A stretch of DNA of 64,000 nt, taken from Magnetovibrio blakemorei (GTDB lineage: Bacteria; Pseudomonadota; Alphaproteobacteria; Rhodospirillales; Magnetovibrionaceae). The stretch lies in contig NZ_MCGG01000025.1 of assembly GCF_001746755.1 (NCBI RefSeq), forward strand, positions 1 through 64,000, written 5' to 3'. The stretch's first letter is position 1. Every line of letters starts with the position of its first letter. The notes below the pieces were generated by a model that was not told the DNA's origin, did not search any database, and saw only the letters and a program-made list of their open reading frames with translations. The position numbers and the translations under genes were made by a program. Positions 18,820 through 26,583 of this stretch are shown here, in pieces.

Positions 18820-20146
18820 GGCGCACGACCAAAATACGCAGAACCGTGTGGTGAAAATGGTCTTCACCGGGACGGTTTTGGCGGCGGTTTCGGCGTTGAT
18901 TGGGCTGAGCGTTGTCTCAAGCGTTCAGGCCGCCGGTCAAGACGTCAATGCGGCTGGCTCAAAACTGCAAAATGTTGAGCAGAAAATCAAAGCCAAGCAA
19001 GCCGAAAGCGATCGTGAAAAAGCGCGTGCAGAAAAGCTCAAAACAGAGCTCGCGGATATTTCCCAAATGTTGATTGCGGCGGCAAAACGCGTTCAAGATC
19101 AAGAATCTTCAGTTGCCGGGTTGGAAATGGAATTGAGCCGCTTGGAACGGGTGGAACGGCAAAAAGAAACCCAGCTGCGCGACCGCCAACGCCAGTTTTC
19201 CGGCGTGATGATGGCGCTCAGCCGCATCGCGCGGTTTCCCACCGAAGCGCTGATCGCCCAACCTATTCCCCCGGAAGAAACGGTGCGCAGTGCGATTTTG
19301 TTGCGTGCTGCCGTGCCCGCCATCGAAATGCGGGCAACGGTGTTGAAGGGCGAACTGGATGATTTGGCTCAGGCCCGCTTGAAAGTGGATGACCAGCGCC
19401 AAGCGGTGCAAGGGGCTGCGGAAGTTCTGCGCGAAGAAGAACAACGCATTGAGGCGATCCGCAAGCAAAAAGCCGCGTTGCGCGCCGAGGCGATTTCAAA
19501 AGGCCGGGCGGCGCAGTCTCAGGCGCGAGATTTAGCCAAGCAGGCCAAAAATTTACGCGACCTGGTGGGCAAACTCACCAAAGCGCGCGCCGAAGCGGCG
19601 CGGAAAGCACAGGAATTGGCAGAAGAAGAAGCCCGTAAAAAGTCTCGCTCTACCTTGCATTTGGCTCCCAAATCGGATCAGTCCGCACCCGAAATCGATG
19701 TCTCAGTGCAAGATGTATCGGCGTTGGGGGGGATCGGGAAAATCTCCAAGGCGCGCGGAAAACTGCCGTTTCCCGCCGTTGGACGGATGGTGGGCCTCTA
19801 TGGTCAAGAACTTGACGGCGGTTTGACCAGCAAGGGCGTATCCATCGAAACCCGCAGCCAGGCCCGTGTCATTACCCCGTTTGACGGAAACGTGGTTTTT
19901 GCCGGACCGTTTCGCGGTTATGGGCAGCTCTTGATCATCGATCATGGCGAGGGATATCATAGCTTGCTTGCCGGTCTCGGGCGCATCGATGCGGCCATCG
20001 GACAACCCGTTTTGGCAGGTGAACCCGTCGCCATTATGGGAGATGATGGAAAACAGTCCGTACTTTATGTAGAGTTCCGTCGCGATAACGAACCGATCAA
20101 CCCGCTGCCGTGGCTTGTACAACGTAAAACTGATCCACAAGGATAA
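18809..20146 (+). CDS. EnvC-like murein hydrolase activator (degenerate LytM)
   Basis: A 445-residue periplasmic protein. A signal peptide (cleavage near VQAAG) is followed by long coiled coils (about residues 50-150 and 200-290), then a LytM/M23 domain (about 335-435). The metal ligands of active LytM peptidases are missing: the segment YGQLLIIDHGEGYHSLLAGLGRI keeps the fold but not the HxH site. EnvC family members behave this way and work by switching on amidases during septal splitting. The start is uncertain: TTG 18809 overlaps gpmI, while ATG 18857 would give a shorter signal peptide. CtpA follows after eight bases. Confidence 0.85.
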   Translation: MPNRAHDQNTQNRVVKMVFTGTVLAAVSALIGLSVVSSVQAAGQDVNAAGSKLQNVEQKIKAKQAESDREKARAEKLKTELADISQMLIAAAKRVQDQESSVAGLEMELSRLERVERQKETQLRDRQRQFSGVMMALSRIARFPTEALIAQPIPPEETVRSAILLRAAVPAIEMRATVLKGELDDLAQARLKVDDQRQAVQGAAEVLREEEQRIEAIRKQKAALRAEAISKGRAAQSQARDLAKQAKNLRDLVGKLTKARAEAARKAQELAEEEARKKSRSTLHLAPKSDQSAPEIDVSVQDVSALGGIGKISKARGKLPFPAVGRMVGLYGQELDGGLTSKGVSIETRSQARVITPFDGNVVFAGPFRGYGQLLIIDHGEGYHSLLAGLGRIDAAIGQPVLAGEPVAIMGDDGKQSVLYVEFRRDNEPINPLPWLVQRKTDPQG

Positions 20147-20154
20147 TCTGAAAG

Positions 20155-21549
20155 ATGATAAACGCAATGACCACTCGCTTTAATTTCGCCACCGCTTTGG
20201 TTGGTGCGTTTCTTGTGATCACCCCCTTGGGTTCGGTGAGTGCGGCTGAAACGGATAGCAAAAAGCCTGACGAGACATACAAGTTGCTGCAATTGTTCGG
20301 CGATGTATTCGAACGGGTGCGCGGCGATTATGTGGAAAAGCCATCTGACAAAGCCCTGATTGAGGCCGCCATCAACGGCATGCTGAGCTCACTTGATCCT
20401 CATTCCAGCTATTTGACTGCCGACAGCTTCGAAGACATGCAGGTGCAGACCAAAGGCGAGTTTGGGGGCTTGGGGATCGAAGTGACCTTAGACAGCGGTG
20501 TGGTCAAGGTGGTGTCGCCGATCGATGATACCCCTGCGTTTCGTGCCGGATTACAGCCCGGTGATTTTATCACCCACTTGGACGGTGAACCGGTTTTGGG
20601 TCTGACCTTGAGCCAAGCCGTCGACAAGATGCGTGGACCGGTGGGCGCGGACATCACCATCAAAGTGCTGCGTGAAGGTCAAGATCCGTTTGACGTGACG
20701 CTGACCCGTGCGGTGGTGAAAATTCAGGCTGTGCGCTCTCACCTGGAGGGCGACATCGCCTACGTGCGCATCACCAGCTTTAACGAACAAGCGGCCAGCG
20801 GTCTGACCAAGGCGATGAAAAGTTTGCGCGCCGATTTACAAAAAGAAAATAAGGATAAAACCTTAAAAGGTATGGTTTTGGATTTGCGCGCCAATCCGGG
20901 CGGCCTTTTGGATCAAGCGATATCCGTGTCGGATGCCTTTCTTGAACAAGGTGAAATCGTCTCGATCCGGTCCGAACAACATCCTGAAGACGGCCAGCGC
21001 TATAACGCCCGCCCAGGTGACTTGACGGAAGGTATGCCCGTTGTTGTGTTGATCAATGGCGGATCGGCATCGGCGTCTGAAATTGTCGCTGGCGCCCTGC
21101 AAGACCATGGTCGTGCCATCCTTATGGGCACAAAATCGTTTGGTAAGGGTTCGGTGCAGACCATTTCACCGCTGGGTGAGTACGGTGCCATGCGCATGAC
21201 CACGGCGCGCTATTACACGCCGTCCGGGCGCTCCATCCAATCGGTCGGCATTACGCCGGACATCATTGTGCCGCAGTCCAAAATTGAAAGCTTGGAGCCG
21301 GAAAGCCAGCCCCGGGAACGCGATTTGCGTGGCGCTTTGGATAAAGAAAACGGCCAGAAAGCAGATCCGAAATCGACCTCTAAAGTTGATCCGAAGGCGG
21401 ATAAAAAGGACGTCAAAAAGGACGAAACAAAGGACGAAACAAAGGACGCTAAAAAAGCTGATGCGGTTGACTATCAGTTGAACCGCGCCTTGGATTTGAT
21501 TCGTGGCATTAACCTTTACAAGGACATGTCCCCAGCCCCGAAGGGCTGA
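20155..21549 (+). CDS. ctpA: C-terminal processing peptidase, S41 family
   Basis: A 464-residue periplasmic serine protease. After a signal peptide (ends VSAAE), it has an N-terminal domain, a PDZ domain (about 95-170, GLGIEVTLDSGVVKVVSP) and a catalytic S41 domain with Ser in GGSASASEIVAGAL and Lys in KSFGKGSVQT. Family members trim or degrade envelope proteins and often control cell-wall hydrolases. The C-terminus carries a lysine/aspartate-rich low-complexity stretch (about 400-445) before a conserved end. Placed between the EnvC-like gene and the deacetylase, it suggests a wall remodelling group. Confidence 0.93.
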   Translation: MINAMTTRFNFATALVGAFLVITPLGSVSAAETDSKKPDETYKLLQLFGDVFERVRGDYVEKPSDKALIEAAINGMLSSLDPHSSYLTADSFEDMQVQTKGEFGGLGIEVTLDSGVVKVVSPIDDTPAFRAGLQPGDFITHLDGEPVLGLTLSQAVDKMRGPVGADITIKVLREGQDPFDVTLTRAVVKIQAVRSHLEGDIAYVRITSFNEQAASGLTKAMKSLRADLQKENKDKTLKGMVLDLRANPGGLLDQAISVSDAFLEQGEIVSIRSEQHPEDGQRYNARPGDLTEGMPVVVLINGGSASASEIVAGALQDHGRAILMGTKSFGKGSVQTISPLGEYGAMRMTTARYYTPSGRSIQSVGITPDIIVPQSKIESLEPESQPRERDLRGALDKENGQKADPKSTSKVDPKADKKDVKKDETKDETKDAKKADAVDYQLNRALDLIRGINLYKDMSPAPKG

Positions 21550-21583
21550 GGGGGGGGATGCAGCATCTGGGGGCTAGGGCTTC

Positions 21584-23344
21584 GTGAAACTCCCGTTCGT
21601 CAACAAGCTATCGGCACTGACAGGCGTTTTTGCACGTCTGAACCCGGCTGGCTTAATTGCGAAGATTAAAGCGCGTAAAAAAGGCGGTTCGCCTGAAGAC
21701 GATGAAGATGATGCTTTGCCGACAGGCGATGATTTGTTCGCCGACTTGGGCGACTTGAAACAGCTTGATGCTGAGGCCAAGGCCAATCGTGAAGGCAGCA
21801 GCGATCACGACTTTGCAGATTTCGACAACAAAGAACTCAGTGAATTCAAAGAAGACGCTCTTGAAGACGAAACGTCTGGTTATGGCTCGGGCGATGACGA
21901 TAACGAAGACGCAGTCCAAACCTTTGATGCGGATGATGAGCTGGAAAATGCATCCGCCTCTTCGGCCAGTACGGATGATATCGATCTAGCCGACCTTAAA
22001 GTGGGTGGCGGATTTGACGACGACGATGATGATGAGGAAGACGAAGCGGCACAAAAGGCCAAGCTGAAAAAACTTCTCCTCATGGCTGGCGGCGGGGTTG
22101 CCTTGGCGATGGTGCTGGGCGCTGGATCGTGGTTGTTGTTGGGCAGCGATGCGGTCGATGCCCCCGGTGAACACGTCGCGGCATCCGCAAACCCGCAAGC
22201 GGATGCGGCGGCTGGCGAGATGGTGATCAATCTTGATGAAGTCCCCGCCTATGTGGATCATACGGTGAAACCGCTCCCTCAAGCCCCCTCCGGTTCTGCG
22301 GCCACGGCTTCTTCTGCTGTGCCGGACCATGCTGCCCCTGCACCGGGGCATGAGACCGTTGCAGAGACGCCTGTGGCGCACGATGCCGTTCCCGTTTCTC
22401 ACGGTGGGTTGCCAGAAGGACAATCGGAGTTGGCGCAATTGGGGCTCGACATTCAAGTTGAGCCGGGGGTGGGCATTGTTATACCGTCGGCGACCAAAAC
22501 CTCTTTCGCTGCGCTCAAACCGTGGCCTGCTTCAGAGCCGTTGGTCGATGCCCCGGTGACGGCCTTGGTGGAGCAGGGTGAACACGGTCTACTGCCCAAA
22601 ATCAGCCCCGAAGGCCAAACGCCGTTTGAGGCTTATGCGCGTCCCGCACCAACGCAAAAAAGTGGTGATCCGAAAATTGCCCTGATCGTAACCGGCTTGG
22701 GCATGTCGCGTGCGGCGACCGAAGCGGCGATTGCGGGTATGCCCGCTGATGTAGCGATGTCGATGAATGTTTACGCCCGCGGTCTGGACTTCTGGATGAG
22801 GACCGCGCGCGGGGCGGGGCATGAAGTGTTGTTGGAGATGCCTGGTGAATCCATTGATTTCCCGTTTTCCGATCCGGGGCCCAACGCCCTGAAGGCGCTT
22901 GTCCCGCCGGATGAAAATATCAAGCAATTGGAATGGATGTTGAGCCAAACCACAGGATATTTTGGCGTGTTAAGTGTGTTCGGCAGTAAATTTCTAACCG
23001 TGGAAGAGCAGGTTAAGGCGATTGCTGAGGCTCTCAAAAAACGCGGTTTGATGTATGTGGATGGTGGTGAAGAGGATTCACTCGGCAGTCGGGTCGCCTA
23101 TCAGGTTGGGGCAAAGTGGGCGAGCGTGGATATGACCCTCGATACAGTGCCGGGACGCGCGGCCTTCGACCTTCAATTGCAGGAATTTGAAGATCTGGCC
23201 AAAAAACGCGCCATCGCGGTTGCCCGCGTTTCCGCCAATCCCATGGTTTTGGAGAAGCTCTCTGCCTGGCTTAAGACCTTAGGGAAAAAAGGTTTGGTGT
23301 TGGTGCCGGTATCCTCACTAGCCAACAAGCAACTCATCAGATAG
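21584..23344 (+). CDS. Divergent polysaccharide deacetylase with acidic cytoplasmic region
   Basis: A 586-residue membrane protein starting at GTG 21584. Residues 1-160 are extremely acidic (runs of D and E). One helix follows (about 166-190, LLLMAGGGVALAMVLGAGSWLLL). The periplasmic part has a proline/alanine-rich linker and then a DUF610-type divergent polysaccharide deacetylase domain (about 365-580; IALIVTGLGMSR, GHEVLLEMPGE, GLMYVDGGEE). This family follows envC/ctpA in many Proteobacteria. Its substrate is not known. The acidic cytoplasmic half is unusually long and has no recognised domain. Confidence 0.85.
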   Translation: MKLPFVNKLSALTGVFARLNPAGLIAKIKARKKGGSPEDDEDDALPTGDDLFADLGDLKQLDAEAKANREGSSDHDFADFDNKELSEFKEDALEDETSGYGSGDDDNEDAVQTFDADDELENASASSASTDDIDLADLKVGGGFDDDDDDEEDEAAQKAKLKKLLLMAGGGVALAMVLGAGSWLLLGSDAVDAPGEHVAASANPQADAAAGEMVINLDEVPAYVDHTVKPLPQAPSGSAATASSAVPDHAAPAPGHETVAETPVAHDAVPVSHGGLPEGQSELAQLGLDIQVEPGVGIVIPSATKTSFAALKPWPASEPLVDAPVTALVEQGEHGLLPKISPEGQTPFEAYARPAPTQKSGDPKIALIVTGLGMSRAATEAAIAGMPADVAMSMNVYARGLDFWMRTARGAGHEVLLEMPGESIDFPFSDPGPNALKALVPPDENIKQLEWMLSQTTGYFGVLSVFGSKFLTVEEQVKAIAEALKKRGLMYVDGGEEDSLGSRVAYQVGAKWASVDMTLDTVPGRAAFDLQLQEFEDLAKKRAIAVARVSANPMVLEKLSAWLKTLGKKGLVLVPVSSLANKQLIR

Positions 23345-23353
23345 AACCCCTTC

Positions 23354-23851
23354 ATGAGCAAAGAAAATGGCATGAGCAAAAAAAATGACCTTCCTTACCG
23401 TTTGGGCGTGGGGGCCGTGGTGTTGAACCGCGCTGGCTTGGTCTTTGTCGCCCAACGCATCGATACGCCTGGTGATGCATGGCAAATGCCTCAAGGCGGC
23501 ATTGATGCAGATGAGGACCCCCGTGAGGCGGTGTTGCGCGAACTGGGCGAAGAAATCGGAACCCAAAATGTTGAGATCCTGGACGAAACCCCCGACTGGT
23601 TGGTGTATGACTTGCCCAAGGACGTGCGCAAAAAGGTCTGGAAGGGCAAGTACCGTGGACAAAAACAAAAATGGTTTGCCGTGCGTTATCTGGGCGAAGA
23701 CGCAGATATCGATTTAAACGCCCATAAGCATCCCGAATTTTCGGCATGGAAATGGGCGGATATGCAGCACCTGCCGCAGTTGATTGTGCCGTTTAAGCGC
23801 GACCTGTATCAAGATATCGTTGCTTGCTTTTCCCATCTTGCGGGCCGCTAA
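23354..23851 (+). CDS. rppH: RNA pyrophosphohydrolase (Nudix)
   Basis: A 165-residue Nudix hydrolase that converts 5'-triphosphate RNA ends to monophosphates and so opens mRNA to decay. The Nudix box is GGIDADEDPREAVLRELGEEIGT (about residues 48-70). The family-specific YDLPKDVRKKVWKGKYRGQKQKWF segment follows. A second in-frame ATG at 23372 is an alternative start. It directly follows the deacetylase gene, an arrangement conserved in alphaproteobacteria. Confidence 0.94.
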   Translation: MSKENGMSKKNDLPYRLGVGAVVLNRAGLVFVAQRIDTPGDAWQMPQGGIDADEDPREAVLRELGEEIGTQNVEILDETPDWLVYDLPKDVRKKVWKGKYRGQKQKWFAVRYLGEDADIDLNAHKHPEFSAWKWADMQHLPQLIVPFKRDLYQDIVACFSHLAGR

Positions 23852-23887
23852 TCCGTCCCGCCCCACATTCCATAGGGTTTTGGTTTC

Positions 23888-24865
23888 ATGAGTTATCTTC
23901 AAGTCGCGATTGGGTTTGTGTTGTTGCTGGGTGGCGCCGAATTCTTGGTTCGTGGCGCGGTTCACGTGGCGATGAAGCTGGGTCTGTCCACGTTGTTGAT
24001 TGGCATGACGGTGGTGGCGTTTGGCACGTCGGCCCCTGAATTTGTGGTCAGTCTGAACGCCGCTTTGGACAATGCGCCGGGCATCGCGCTGGGCAATGTG
24101 ATCGGTTCCAACATCGCTAACATCTTCCTGATCTTGGGCGCCACGGCGCTGTTGGCGCCGGTGGTTGTGGATACCCGCGCCGTGATCCGCGATGGTTTGA
24201 TGCTGACAGGTGCGACGGTGTTGTTCACCTGGTTGTGCCTGTCTGGCACCATCCAACAGTGGGCGGGTGGTTTCATGGTCTTGGTGCTGGTGGGCTATTT
24301 TTTGCGCTCATACCTGAAAGAACGCGCCGACGGCGCGGCCAGTGCACATTTGCATGAGCGCGAGGCCGAAGAGTTTCAAGATGTCCAGATGTCGACGCCG
24401 GTGGCTTGGATAAGTCTGATTGGCGGACTGATTGCGTTGAGCGTCGGTGCGGATCAGCTGGTCACGGGGGCAAGTGTGATTGCGCGGGGGTTTGGCGTTT
24501 CGGAAGAAGTGATCGGGTTGACCTTGATCGCCTTTGGCACGTCGTTGCCGGAATTGGCGGCTTCGGTGGTGGCGGGGCGTCGGGGGCACACCGATGTGGC
24601 CATTGGCAATGTGATTGGTTCCAATCTTTTCAACATCTTGGCCGTTGTCGGCGGGGTGTCAGTGATCGTCCCACTTTCCGTACCGGAACAACTGGTGCGC
24701 TTTGATTTGTGGGTGATGATGGCCGCCACGCTCATTGTTTTGGCTTATTTGGCCCTAGGTGCGCGTTTGGGGCGACGTGAAGGTCTGTTCTTTATGGTCG
24801 CTTACGGTCTTTATATCGGCGCGCAAGCATTTGGCGTTGAACGGGTTTTGGCTCTGATCGGCTAG
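23888..24865 (+). CDS. Calcium/sodium antiporter (YrbG-like)
   Basis: A 325-residue inner membrane exchanger with about ten helices in two inverted halves. Each half has an alpha-repeat: GTSAPEFVVSLNAAL with GNVIGSNIANIFLILG, and GTSLPELAASVVAG with GNVIGSNLFNILAVVG. These acidic residues form the ion sites of the CaCA superfamily. The cytoplasmic loop between halves (about 140-165) is short. Whether it moves Ca2+ or another cation is not decided by sequence. Confidence 0.93.
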   Translation: MSYLQVAIGFVLLLGGAEFLVRGAVHVAMKLGLSTLLIGMTVVAFGTSAPEFVVSLNAALDNAPGIALGNVIGSNIANIFLILGATALLAPVVVDTRAVIRDGLMLTGATVLFTWLCLSGTIQQWAGGFMVLVLVGYFLRSYLKERADGAASAHLHEREAEEFQDVQMSTPVAWISLIGGLIALSVGADQLVTGASVIARGFGVSEEVIGLTLIAFGTSLPELAASVVAGRRGHTDVAIGNVIGSNLFNILAVVGGVSVIVPLSVPEQLVRFDLWVMMAATLIVLAYLALGARLGRREGLFFMVAYGLYIGAQAFGVERVLALIG

Positions 24866-24946
24866 GCGTCCAGCCGGTATGGCGGGACGGGTCGGGATGG
24901 GCAAAGCGCACTTGCATCGAACGCGGACTTCGCTCATTCTCCGTCC

Positions 24947-25729
24947 ATGGAAACTCACGGACACCCAAACGTTCTCATCACCGGCGCGGCACAGCGCATA
25001 GGCCGCACCATCGCACTTGATTTGGCGGCACACGGTTACGGCGTCGCTGTGCATTATTTACACTCCCAAGACAAAGCTGAGCAGCTGGTGGCCTCCATTC
25101 GAGATGCAGGTGGCCGCGCTATAGCCCTTAAAGCCGATTTGGCCCATGAAGATGAGGTGAAATCCCTGATCCCCACCGCATCAAGTGCCTTGGGGCCGTT
25201 AACGGTTTTGGTGAACAACGCATCGTTATTTGAAAACGACACGGCCAAGAGCTGTACCCTTGAAAGCTGGGACAGGCACATGAACGTGAACTTGCGGGCC
25301 CCATTTGTGCTGTCGCAAATGTTTGCCGAACAGGTGCCTACTGATAGGGCGGATCCTGTGAGCGCCTCAATCATTAATCTTTTGGACCAGCGGGTGTGGA
25401 ACCTGACGCCCTTTTTTATGTCCTATACGGTGTCCAAATCGGCGCTGTGGACCGTGACCCAGACCTTGGCTATGGCGCTGGCGCCCAAGGTGCGGGTGAA
25501 CGGCATTGGTCCGGGGCCAACCATTTGCAACGCGCGCCAAAGCGAAGACGATTTTGTCCGCCAATGGTCCGAAATTCCGTTGGCACGGCGCGTGATGCCC
25601 GACGAAATTGCCGAGGCGGTGCGCTTTATCATCAACGCGCCGTCCATGACCGGGCAGATGATTGCCTTGGATGGCGGCCAGCATCTGGGCTGGGCCCAGG
25701 CCTCTAACCTCTGTCCGCCCAATGAATAA
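24947..25729 (+). CDS. Short-chain dehydrogenase, FolM/pteridine reductase-like
   Basis: A 260-residue SDR. The NADPH motif is TGAAQRIG (residues 12-19, arginine preferring NADPH), NNAS lies near 88, and the catalytic YTVSK near 162. Residues RIGR and the LDQ loop replacing the usual catalytic-serine region resemble FolM dihydromonapterin/dihydrofolate reductases and pteridine reductases. The next gene is folB, separated by 44 bases, which supports a role in reduced pterin or folate synthesis. An unrelated SDR activity cannot be excluded. Confidence 0.82.
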   Translation: METHGHPNVLITGAAQRIGRTIALDLAAHGYGVAVHYLHSQDKAEQLVASIRDAGGRAIALKADLAHEDEVKSLIPTASSALGPLTVLVNNASLFENDTAKSCTLESWDRHMNVNLRAPFVLSQMFAEQVPTDRADPVSASIINLLDQRVWNLTPFFMSYTVSKSALWTVTQTLAMALAPKVRVNGIGPGPTICNARQSEDDFVRQWSEIPLARRVMPDEIAEAVRFIINAPSMTGQMIALDGGQHLGWAQASNLCPPNE

Positions 25730-25773
25730 CGCACAACAACTGACCTTCAGCCCCCTCTGAAAAAGGCCTCGCC

Positions 25774-26196
25774 ATGAGCAACGTTCCTTTCCGTCTTGTC
25801 CCATCCCCCACCGTTGCCGATGCGCGCAATGGCATTCGCCATGTGTTTGTCCGCGATTTGGTGTTGATGAGCTTTATCGGTGTTCACGATTTTGAACACG
25901 GCGTTCAACAGCGTATTCGCCTGAACCTGGATTTGGCAGTGTTCGAAGGCGATATTTCGGCTGTTGCCGATGATATTCAAAATGTCGTCTGTTATGAAAA
26001 AATAACCACCGACGTGCGCGCCGTTTGTGACAACGGGCATACCAAGCTGGTGGAAACCTTGGCCGAAGAAATCGCGGTGGTGTGTTTGAAGAGTACACAA
26101 GTGCGCTCGGTGCGTGTGCGGGTGGAAAAACTCGATGTGTTTGAAGACGCCGCAAGTGTCGGCGTTGAAATCGAACGCTTTAATCCTGAAGTATAA
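25774..26196 (+). CDS. folB: Dihydroneopterin aldolase family protein
   Basis: A 140-residue tunnelling-fold protein. VFVRDLVLMSFIGVHDFEHGVQQRIRLNLDL (about residues 27-57) is the FolB signature, and VCYEKITTDVRAVCDNGHTKLVETLAEEIA contains the conserved Tyr and Glu region. The enzyme converts dihydroneopterin to the hydroxymethyl pterin used for folate. It is paired with the FolM-like reductase upstream. Confidence 0.92.
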   Translation: MSNVPFRLVPSPTVADARNGIRHVFVRDLVLMSFIGVHDFEHGVQQRIRLNLDLAVFEGDISAVADDIQNVVCYEKITTDVRAVCDNGHTKLVETLAEEIAVVCLKSTQVRSVRVRVEKLDVFEDAASVGVEIERFNPEV

Positions 26197-26583
26197 GTTC
26201 ACATTTTATTTACCATGTTTTCAAATGGTTCTGAGTAGTCCCCTGTTCGACTTGCGAGCATGGTTTTACACAGCCCCGTGGGTTCTTCGTTGAAACTTGC
26301 TTGTAACTTGTCTGTAAGCGGATTGTATAATGCGCAATCCAGAAAATACAAAAAATACAATAAAATCAATAACTTAAGATTTTGCTTATTTATTGGGCAA
26401 TGTGAAGGACTCTAGGGAGTCCCTGAATGCGATGGCCCTTGGTGCGCATTATGCACAAACTTATCCACAGCATTGGTGGATAGTTCTTCCGTCAACAGCG
26501 TTGAATATTTTTATGGGAGAGTGCAACCGATTGAAAGTATGAGAAACCTTTACGCTGAGGCTCTGATGAGCGTATTTTGAGTG
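26197..26583. promoter_or_regulatory. AT-rich gap with inverted repeats and a DnaA-box match before uvrC
   Basis: No gene fits here. Visible elements are: a TATAAT (26326-26331); ATAATGCGCA (26327-26336) and its exact reverse complement TGCGCATTAT (26443-26452); an A/T stretch between; a stem GGACTC-TAGG-GAGTCC (26407-26422); and TTATCCACA (26461-26469) whose TATCCAC pairs with GTGGATA (26476-26482). One DnaA box does not make an origin; the gap could hold a regulatory region or a small RNA. Confidence 0.4.

Noticed and set aside
18857-20146. Active M23 peptidase reading of the EnvC-like gene
   Set aside because: The HxH and other zinc ligands are absent, so it is described as an activator rather than an enzyme.
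21355-21470. Lysine/aspartate repeats at the ctpA end as a separate repeat element
   Set aside because: They are in frame within ctpA and are a low-complexity protein tail.
26461-26469. Chromosome origin suggested by a DnaA box
   Set aside because: Only one consensus box is visible and the neighbouring genes are not those usually next to alphaproteobacterial origins. Kept only as an observation.
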